A stretch of DNA of 26,658 bases from JAHFOW01 sp046350595. GTDB taxonomy: Bacteria; Planctomycetota; Brocadiia; Brocadiales; Brocadiaceae. Below the pieces are notes generated by a model, which worked only from the letters and a program-made list of their open reading frames with translations, searched no databases and was not told where the DNA came from. The translations under genes were made by a program, and so were the position numbers. This document shows, in pieces, positions 21,521-26,658 of the stretch (the stretch's first letter is position 1; every line of letters starts with the position of its first letter). The stretch is from assembly GCA_046350595.1 (NCBI GenBank), contig JAXMAC010000040.1:1-26658 (forward strand). The letters are read 5' to 3'.

Positions 21521-23026
21521 ATGGCAGATAATATCACACCCATTGGCGAAGTTGAGACCGTTGATGACCCGGAAAAGCTTTATCACGAGATAAACCTTTT
21601 GCGAATAGAGGGTTATTATTTTTGTTTCGATAAAAAAATAACAAAAAATGCCGCCAAACATACCGTTTCTGAAGAAATAAAGACACCTGAGGGGACTGTT
21701 AGGAAGGAAATTATTTTAGTGCCCCATAAGGAATACGGACGACCTTCCGTCCTGGCTTATAAAATATTACAAGCTACCCTCAAAAAATATTCAGAATACA
21801 GCCTACCATATCCAGAAGGAGTACACTTCACACAAAGGGAACTTGCCAGATTGATAGGCCGGAGCTCTTTTGGCGGTTGGGATACAAAGAAATTTATAAA
21901 AGCGATAATGCAATTAAAATCGACGGAAATAACTTTTTCTTTCTTTTTTAAGAAAACGAAAGAATGGCAAATGTTAACTATTAATATTTTCCATGAGACT
22001 CTGCTTAAAGGTAGGGGCAACGTTATCACCGATTTAGTTTTATCTTTACACCCTCGTTTTGTGGAAAGTCTTAGCCATCGATATGCCTTTTGCCTTAACT
22101 ATGACCGCATGGATAAACTTGAGCCTATCGGCGTAATTCTCTTTAAGCGATTATTCTTTTACTTTTCCAACATCTATAGTAAGAATAAACGTAACGATCT
22201 TGTTTATACCAAAGACTATGCTGATATTTGTGAACAATGGTTAGGTGGACTAAAGGTCTTAAAGTATAAATCCAAGATTATGAATGAACAGCTAGGAAAT
22301 CATTTACGGGCATTAAAAGAATCTGGTTTAATTAAAAAGGTTGAGGTTGCAAAGAACGAGTTGGGCGATGGCTTTAACCTCGTGTTTTATCCTGGGAAGG
22401 GGTTTTTTGATGATTATAGGAGATTCTATGGAGAATTTCTGCAACTTGCGCTACCTATTCGTCAAAAACATGAAGAACGCTATATTAAAAACCCCATGGT
22501 TCTGGTGCAGTATTTTTACAAGAAATTATTCGGTAAAGATGAAATAGATGAAAATATTTTAGATGCTTCAGAGGTTGAGTTTGCTTCTCTTTTGCTAGAA
22601 GAGTATTCCTTTGATGAAATAAAAGCATGGATAGATTACTCTATCCAGCAGGCAAAGAAAACTGGTTTCGAGATGAAGAAATTCGGAGGTATTAAAAATT
22701 ATAAGACTGAGTTTTTTATAAAACGAGAACAAGAGAAGCAGAAGATCGTCAAACAGGAAAAACAAAATGACCTTTGGGCAAAAGAAAAGGAACGCCAAAG
22801 GATGGAAGGGATATATAGGGATTACCGATTAGAAAAGGTTGCCGCATTTAAAAACACCCTTTCACCGGAAGCATTAAAGGCCATTGAGAGTTCTGTTCAA
22901 ACAGAAGAAGCTGGAAAGACTGATCCCAACAGACCTTGGTTTAGTGCTATTGTCCGGTATGCCGTCGATAGCAGATTGGCTAAGTTAGCGAAAGTACCCT
23001 CGTTTGATGAATGGGTTAAAAAATAG
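21521..23026 (+). CDS. Plasmid replication initiator (RPA-like)
   Basis: A 501-residue protein with the layout of the RPA family of plasmid initiators. Residues about 60-300 hold two winged-helix regions: the first includes F-T-Q-R-E-L-A-R-L-I-G-R-S, the second A-D-I-C-E-Q-W-L...L-G-N-H-L-R-A-L-K-E-S-G-L-I-K-K-V. Between them is L-S-L-H-P-R-F-V-E-S-L and Y-D-R-M-D-K-L-E-P-I-G-V-I-L-F-K-R-L, a stretch typical of these initiators. The C-terminal third is Lys/Glu-rich and helical (about 390-450), perhaps for contact with the host helicase. It would bind the iterons that begin 13 bases after its stop codon and open the AT-rich stretch beyond. The 26-base gap from parB is filled by a parS palindrome, and no ribosome binding site is evident. 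Confidence 0.78.
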   Translation: MADNITPIGEVETVDDPEKLYHEINLLRIEGYYFCFDKKITKNAAKHTVSEEIKTPEGTVRKEIILVPHKEYGRPSVLAYKILQATLKKYSEYSLPYPEGVHFTQRELARLIGRSSFGGWDTKKFIKAIMQLKSTEITFSFFFKKTKEWQMLTINIFHETLLKGRGNVITDLVLSLHPRFVESLSHRYAFCLNYDRMDKLEPIGVILFKRLFFYFSNIYSKNKRNDLVYTKDYADICEQWLGGLKVLKYKSKIMNEQLGNHLRALKESGLIKKVEVAKNELGDGFNLVFYPGKGFFDDYRRFYGEFLQLALPIRQKHEERYIKNPMVLVQYFYKKLFGKDEIDENILDASEVEFASLLLEEYSFDEIKAWIDYSIQQAKKTGFEMKKFGGIKNYKTEFFIKREQEKQKIVKQEKQNDLWAKEKERQRMEGIYRDYRLEKVAAFKNTLSPEALKAIESSVQTEEAGKTDPNRPWFSAIVRYAVDSRLAKLAKVPSFDEWVKK

Positions 23027-23038
23027 GTCAAATAGGGG

Positions 23039-23164
23039 TGTGGCTTTTCACCGAAATTATTGTGGGTTTTTACCGAAGAGGTGTGGGTTTTCACCGAAGG
23101 GGTTGTGGGTTTTCACCGAAGCAAGTGTGGGTTTTCACCGAAGGGGTTGTGGGTTTTCACCGAA
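23039..23164 (+). repeat. oriV: Iteron array of the replication origin (oriV)
   Basis: Six copies of TGTGGGTTTTCACCGAA start at 23039, 23061, 23082, 23104, 23126 and 23148, a period of 21-22 bp or two helical turns. Copies 3-6 are identical. Copy 1 has C for the third G and copy 2 has T for the C before ACC. Spacers are four or five bases. The array follows the initiator gene directly and is followed by AT-rich DNA, the standard layout of an iteron plasmid origin. Confidence 0.92.
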
Positions 23165-23280
23165 ATTTTTTTCACTGTTTTTTCCAAAAAACCCTTTATT
23201 TTCAATGGTTTTTGAGCATCAGACATTTTTTCCAATATATTCTTATATATTCTAATATCTTCACACACAGAGAGACTCCT
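23165..23280. other. AT-rich DNA unwinding region
   Basis: About 115 bp dominated by A and T, with repeated T runs and TATATTC-like steps, directly beside the iterons. This is where initiator-driven melting is expected. No perfect DnaA box is seen; TTACCCACC (23288-23296) matches the consensus at seven of nine positions. Confidence 0.6.
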
Positions 23281-23411
23281 GTAATTTTTACCCACCCTTT
23301 TGTATTCTATACGAAAAGGTGTGTGTAAATTGCTTTAAAACTACTTAAAGAAAAAAGATGTATGCAAAAAGGCATACAAATAGTTATTCAGCACGTTTGA
23401 ATGAAGAAAGA

Positions 23412-23441
23412 TTGGCTTGGGAAGTAATAGCTTGCTATAAT
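23412..23441 (+). promoter_or_regulatory. Promoter pointing into the three-arm structure
   Basis: TTGGCT (23412-23417), 18-bp spacer, perfect TATAAT (23436-23441). Transcription would start near 23448, at the first base of the outer stem, and would also read into the replication-relaxation gene at 23697. Confidence 0.5.
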
Positions 23442-23447
23442 GCAACT

Positions 23448-23661
23448 GGTTGCGCTGGCTAGTTGTCGGTCGCTTCACTCCCGACTGCGACCAAAAATCT
23501 CACGACTCCGCTACCGCTACGGGTTTCACCTCGTCCTATCGGATCGGGTTCAACCTTTTTGGTCGCAGTCGGGAGTCTCAATTTTGTAACCGTGCAGCCT
23601 TCGCCGTAAGGGCTCGTCTTCACGGACAAAATTGGTCTCCGACAACTATCCAGCGCGCAAC
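23448..23661 (+). ncRNA. ~210-bp three-way-junction element (RNA, MITE or oriT candidate)
   Basis: Three nested stems. Outer: 23449-23469 with 23639-23661, about 20 pairs with one mismatch and a two-base bulge. Second: 23477-23497 with 23556-23576, 21 perfect pairs. Third: 23579-23587 plus 23590-23594 with 23621-23634, 14 pairs with a two-base bulge. The segment appears richer in G+C than its surroundings. A promoter ends just before it, favouring a structured RNA. It is also bordered by the direct repeat GCAACT (23442-23447 and 23657-23662), favouring a miniature transposon. Its place ahead of a relaxation gene also allows an oriT role. I recognise no known RNA family. Confidence 0.45.
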
Positions 23662-23696
23662 TTATTAAAAATCTAACTAACAAAATACAACTACCT

Positions 23697-24569
23697 ATGG
23701 AGAAAAAAAATAAGACCTATCTACCGAGATTCAAACGTGCTGAAGACAAACCGGCATTAAAGATACAGCCCCGGGATATTGAAATACTCAGGCTCGTCTA
23801 TGAATATCGTTTTTTAACCACCAGCCAGGTGTTACTTTTAATCCCCGGGTCTTTGCGGGTCATTTTGTTAAGGCTGCAAAAACTCTTTCATAACGGATAT
23901 CTTGATCGCCTTACCACGGATCTTAGCAAGGAAAATATCTATGCCCTTGGCAATAAGGGGGCAGATATCCTGGCTGAGTACAGCGACATAGACCGGGGGA
24001 AGATCGATTGGACATGGAAAAACAGAAAGAATCGCAAACCCAACAGAAACCATACGCTGATGATTTCAAATTTCAGGATCGCTTTATCTATTGCTCTGAA
24101 GGCCGCTCCTGCACAGTTTCATGTGTGGGTTCCTGAAGGCGATTCTTTAAGGGATGCCGTATTTGTAGATCAAGGCCAAAAGAAGGTACGGATTCCTTTC
24201 GCTCCCGATGCCTATTTCAGTTTAACGGACGGGAACGATTATCTCAATTTTTTCCTGGAGGCCGATCAATCAACCATGACCAACGAGAGGTTTTTACATA
24301 AGATGCAGGGTTACTGGAATTTCTATGTGCAAGGGAAACATCAACAAAAGTTTGGTATAGACTCTTTTCGGGTGTTAACGGTTACTAAGTCCAAGATGCG
24401 TGCGGAAAATCTCAGGAGGGTAGCAAAAAAGGCGGATGATAAGCAAATGGGGTCCGTCATGTTTTGGTTTACTTCCGAAGAAAATTACAATCCAGAGAAG
24501 CCAGAAACGGTTTTACAACCTATCTGGCATACGCCAAAAGATGCTACCTTACATCATTTGTTAGAATAG
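23697..24569 (+). CDS. Replication-relaxation family protein
   Basis: A 290-residue protein of the replication-relaxation family, found on conjugative and replicating plasmids and thought to act on DNA at the origin or nick site. Residues 24-75 form a winged helix (D-I-E-I-L-R-L-V-Y-E-Y-R-F-L-T-T-S-Q-V, then V-I-L-L-R-L-Q-K-L-F-H-N-G-Y-L). The C-terminal half has the family's nuclease-like core, with P-F-A-P-D-A-Y-F (167-174) and F-F-L-E-A-D-Q-S-T (185-193), a spacing reminiscent of PD-(D/E)xK enzymes. No tyrosine relaxase motif is present. It lies directly after the origin region and before a two-TM protein and a VirD4-like ATPase, so it is probably part of the transfer initiation complex. 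The ATG has no ribosome binding site. Confidence 0.82.
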   Translation: MEKKNKTYLPRFKRAEDKPALKIQPRDIEILRLVYEYRFLTTSQVLLLIPGSLRVILLRLQKLFHNGYLDRLTTDLSKENIYALGNKGADILAEYSDIDRGKIDWTWKNRKNRKPNRNHTLMISNFRIALSIALKAAPAQFHVWVPEGDSLRDAVFVDQGQKKVRIPFAPDAYFSLTDGNDYLNFFLEADQSTMTNERFLHKMQGYWNFYVQGKHQQKFGIDSFRVLTVTKSKMRAENLRRVAKKADDKQMGSVMFWFTSEENYNPEKPETVLQPIWHTPKDATLHHLLE

Positions 24570-24589
24570 GGCTGTAAAGCGTAAATTTG

Positions 24590-24615
24590 ACTTATACGGG
24601 CTTTTTCGTATAAGT
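24590..24615 (+). terminator. Hairpin after the replication-relaxation gene
   Basis: Perfect 9-bp stem ACTTATACG (24590-24598) with CGTATAAGT (24607-24615), loop GGCTTTTT. It is followed by ACGTGGTTTTCCTCGCTTTTT. It may be a terminator, or, given its neighbours, an inverted repeat of a nick region. Confidence 0.45.
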
Positions 24616-24750
24616 ACGTGGTTTTCCTCGCTTTTTACTAAAAGTCTTTTTTGGGGGGCTTGTGGCGCTCGTCTTGCTAACAAAATAAGGATAGGGCTGG
24701 TCTGTTTTTTAAAATACAACGTTCTGGTATTTGTAGATGGGAGTTATTCT

Positions 24751-25509
24751 ATGGCAAAAAAAGGGCGATTAAATTTTGAGCTGTGGAATTTTTATCATTT
24801 ATCAAAAGAGGGTTTTTGGCATGTCCTTGGTATTTCTGGCAGCATAAGCCTTCCTGTCTCTTTATTTGCCACGATTGTTTGTTCCTACTTTTATGACGAT
24901 ATCATCTTTGCATATTTTTTTCATTCGCAGGTGTTATTTTTTCTATGTTTGTCTATTTTCCTATTTCTCCTGATTTTCTGCGTTGTTCTTCTTGGTCATA
25001 TTTTCCGTTTCAGGCGTGTCGCTGAGCATGAAAAAATAAAAGCCGAGGATACGAAAAAAAATAGAACCGAGATTTATAGAAGGAATTATGTCGTAAAACA
25101 TAAGGGGGAGATTTTAAAAAGGGCAGATGATATAAAAAGGAAACATGAGGAGCTTATTACAAATACTACAAAGAGGGCATATTTCGATAGATTTGTCAGC
25201 CGTGAGGTCTATAAAATGTGGGACGAAGAATATCTTCTATGGGAAATGGCGGATAGTTCCGATCTTGATGAAGCGTATAAAAAACAAGAACCTAAGGTTA
25301 AAAAAACCAACATAGACGTTATGCAAGCAGAATTTGATGAGATAAAAGCCAGGGCAGAGATGGAGAAATTAACCATAGAGGGTATTATGACAAAGGTAAA
25401 CGAGACAGAAAAAGAATGGTATAAGAAATATGGATCAGAAGTAGCCGAAGAAATGGTTGAACAATTTAAACAAAGGATTCATCAATACATATCCTTGAAG
25501 GGGTTATAA
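24751..25509 (+). CDS. Two-TM protein with long coiled-coil tail, transfer-associated
   Basis: A 252-residue membrane protein. Residues about 22-46 and 58-84 are strongly hydrophobic transmembrane helices. Residues 85-252 are charged and helical (R-R-V-A-E-H-E-K-I-K-A-E-D, many Lys/Glu), with Trp at about 157 and 164. With both helices spanning, N- and C-termini would be cytoplasmic. The ATPase gene starts at 25510, immediately after the TAA, so the two are translated together. VirD4-type ATPases often have two N-terminal membrane helices; the downstream ATPase lacks them, so this protein may supply the membrane anchor in trans. That is inference. ATG follows GGGAG by seven bases. Family unknown. 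Confidence 0.75.
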   Translation: MAKKGRLNFELWNFYHLSKEGFWHVLGISGSISLPVSLFATIVCSYFYDDIIFAYFFHSQVLFFLCLSIFLFLLIFCVVLLGHIFRFRRVAEHEKIKAEDTKKNRTEIYRRNYVVKHKGEILKRADDIKRKHEELITNTTKRAYFDRFVSREVYKMWDEEYLLWEMADSSDLDEAYKKQEPKVKKTNIDVMQAEFDEIKARAEMEKLTIEGIMTKVNETEKEWYKKYGSEVAEEMVEQFKQRIHQYISLKGL

Positions 25510-26658
25510 ATGGCTCGTGATGAGTTTAAGGGAATAATTAAAAAAGGTGTACAGGGCATTGGTGATAAGATTTTTAAATCAACGCATAAATATACATCAC
25601 CATCTATTCATGTGGGCACTCATGTCTTCACAGGCAAAGATTTATATTTGCCCATCGATGTTCTGGCTGACAACCATACCTACGTCATGGGGACTACACG
25701 GGTGGGCAAGAGTAAGTTTTTTGAACGAATTGCAAGAGACATAATAAAGAGCGGGCATGGATTGATCCTTTTGGACGGCAAGGGAGACCTTTACGATGAT
25801 ATGGTTAATTTTTGTGCCTTGGCACGTTTGGACGATAGAACCATTCTCATTGACCCACGTGAGCAAGGTTTCAGTGTGGGTATAAATTATCTTGAGCCGT
25901 TAGGCGAGACAACCCCCGCTGTTTTAGCAGGGTTGGTGCTTGAGGGGTTGATGAAATTCTTTAAGGAAGACAAAGAGGTTAAACCATGGCTTGAAGAATG
26001 GGCGCCAGCCGCCTTACAGCCTTTAATTGAAAACAAATTTACCTTGCTGGAACTTTTTGAATTTATCAGCCTCCAGAAGCCGGCCTTCAGGGAGACCGTT
26101 CTGAAGGATTTGGAGGAGGAGTTTCTCAAAGATAAGTGGGACGAATTGAAATTATTTAGGCCAAGCGAGCAGTCTAACATCCTTAATGTGGTAAGAACAA
26201 GGTCAAGCAAATTCTGGTTAAACCCTGTCCTAAAATGCATGTTTGGTCAGCAGAAGACAACCATTGACTGGTTAAAGGTGATGAATGAGGGAGGTATTGT
26301 CTTAGCCAATTTGGGTGGATCGTGTGCGCTTGATGAGCGAACGGCCAGCTTTGTAGGAGCGGCCATTTTACATCAGATAAGAACCGTTGCTCCTGAACGG
26401 GGGAAAGGAGGGAGGAAGCCATGTTTTTTTATGGTTGATGAATTTCAGAAGTTTGTGACCTCTGATTTTGCAACCTCTTTTGATCAGTTGTTGGGGTTTG
26501 GCGTTCCTTTTATTGTAGGACATCAACACAGGCGACAGTTAATAGACGAAGCCCCAGAGATTTTAGATTCCATTGATGCTAATTGTTGGAATAAATTTGT
26601 CTTTTCAACATCAAGAAAAAACGCCGAGAGTATGGCAGTGGAGATTTTTGATATTAAA
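25510..26658 (+). CDS. VirD4/TraG-like coupling ATPase, second copy, truncated by window end
   Basis: At least 383 residues; the frame is still open at the last base. Walker A is G-T-T-R-V-G-K-S (61-68) and Walker B is F-F-M-V-D-E-F (306-312). Between them are the typical D-G-K-G-D-L-Y (about 88-94), L-I-D-P-R, and V-L-A-N-L-G-G strands, and a downstream G-H-Q-H-R-R-Q-L in the sensor position. It is clearly related to but distinct from the ATPase at 1588-2940 (R-V in the P-loop, F after DE in Walker B). No membrane helices are present at the N-terminus; the adjacent two-TM gene (no gap) may substitute. Likely DNA pump or coupling protein for conjugation. Confidence 0.88.
   Translation, partial: MARDEFKGIIKKGVQGIGDKIFKSTHKYTSPSIHVGTHVFTGKDLYLPIDVLADNHTYVMGTTRVGKSKFFERIARDIIKSGHGLILLDGKGDLYDDMVNFCALARLDDRTILIDPREQGFSVGINYLEPLGETTPAVLAGLVLEGLMKFFKEDKEVKPWLEEWAPAALQPLIENKFTLLELFEFISLQKPAFRETVLKDLEEEFLKDKWDELKLFRPSEQSNILNVVRTRSSKFWLNPVLKCMFGQQKTTIDWLKVMNEGGIVLANLGGSCALDERTASFVGAAILHQIRTVAPERGKGGRKPCFFMVDEFQKFVTSDFATSFDQLLGFGVPFIVGHQHRRQLIDEAPEILDSIDANCWNKFVFSTSRKNAESMAVEIFDIK

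Larger units (their letters stand above)
23027..23696 (+). other. 670-bp replication origin and control region
   Basis: No protein gene. In order: six iterons (23039-23164), an AT-rich stretch (23165-23280), two hairpins (23289-23326 imperfect; TGTATGC 23359-23365 with GCATACA 23372-23378), a 16-bp inverted-repeat arm (23387-23402), a promoter (23412-23441) and a ~210-bp three-arm inverted-repeat structure (23448-23661). Frames that cross the iterons give repeated V-F-T-E-like peptides and are artefacts. The region may combine vegetative and transfer origins. Confidence 0.7.
23387..23744. repeat. Perfect 16-bp inverted repeat pair
   Basis: TTCAGCACGTTTGAAT (23387-23402) and its exact reverse complement (23729-23744). 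The right arm is in the coding sequence of the replication-relaxation gene, covering residues 11-16. The pair encloses 326 bp with a promoter and the three-arm structure. Confidence 0.8.

Noticed and set aside
23039..23164. CRISPR-like array
   Set aside because: Repeats are 17 bp with four- to five-base spacers and 21-22 bp period, directly after a replication initiator. This is an iteron array, not repeats with ~30-bp unique spacers, and no cas genes are present.
23004..23328. Plus-strand reading frames through the iteron region encoding repeated V-F-T-E / G-F-H-R peptides
   Set aside because: The repeated peptides simply reflect translation of the 22-bp iterons in overlapping frames; there is no ribosome binding site and the frames run into the AT-rich region.
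23540..23562. tRNA T-arm-like motif GGGTTCAACC inside the second stem loop
   Set aside because: No acceptor, D or anticodon stems can be assembled around it; the resemblance is limited to ten bases.
23449..23661. Integron attC site
   Set aside because: The outer ends (GTTGCGC ... GCGCAAC) do not have the RYYYAAC / GTTRRRY core sites in attC polarity, there are three arms rather than two, and the window has no IntI with the integron-specific patch.
1..26658. Circular closure of the window onto itself
   Set aside because: Reading the open ATPase frame from 26658 into base 1 gives a stop after five codons, which would truncate the ATPase C-terminal domain, so the window ends are not a natural junction.

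Overview
This window looks like the backbone and cargo of a low-G+C, probably conjugative or mobilisable plasmid (or plasmid-derived integrative element) from a Gram-negative bacterium of an environmental, poorly cultured lineage. The evidence is a full replication and partition block (ParA, ParB, an RPA-type initiator and six 22-bp-period iterons), two different VirD4/TraG-like ATPases, a replication-relaxation family protein, an ArdC-type anti-restriction protein and a small Toprim primase. A lipobox lipoprotein with a CsgG-like body and two proteins with cleavable signal peptides suggest a diderm cell. I cannot name the phylum from sequence alone. I see no rRNA, tRNA or CRISPR array.

Left part (1-2940, plus strand): an unknown Ser/Thr/Gly-rich protein, a one-TM coiled-coil protein and a complete 450-residue VirD4-like ATPase. 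From 3061 to 6268 the genes are on the minus strand: ArdC-like protein, a 52-residue ribbon-helix-helix candidate, the CHC2/Toprim primase and a TM-anchored helical protein, separated by clear intrinsic terminators. From 6427 to 8254 lies a patchwork of tiny ORFs, a MarR-type regulator, a duplicated ~100-bp terminator-bearing unit, three copies of an 18-bp repeat, and the stump of an XRE regulator.

Cargo (8259-19034): a type III restriction-modification operon (mod, res) that looks G+C-richer than its surroundings; a secreted DNA/RNA endonuclease; a DUF2188 gene with a strong promoter; a small secreted protein; a catalytic-domain-only tyrosine recombinase with three 25-bp repeats at its promoter and start; an unknown 182-residue protein; a two-TM protein tightly coupled to a 56-residue ORF; a candidate small RNA unit; and a CsgG-like lipoprotein with a TM partner.

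Maintenance and transfer (19244-26658, plus strand): one promoter drives AbrB-type antitoxin, RelE/ParE-type toxin, parA and parB, with rep following after 26 bp. An 18-bp palindrome, probably parS, occurs inside parB and again between parB and rep. The iteron origin follows rep, then an AT-rich stretch and an unusual nest of inverted repeats: a 16-bp pair enclosing a promoter and a ~210-bp three-arm structure. After that come the replication-relaxation protein, a two-TM coiled-coil protein and a second VirD4-like ATPase that runs off the window end. Together these would replicate, segregate and addict the host to the element, protect it from or against foreign DNA, and move it between cells.
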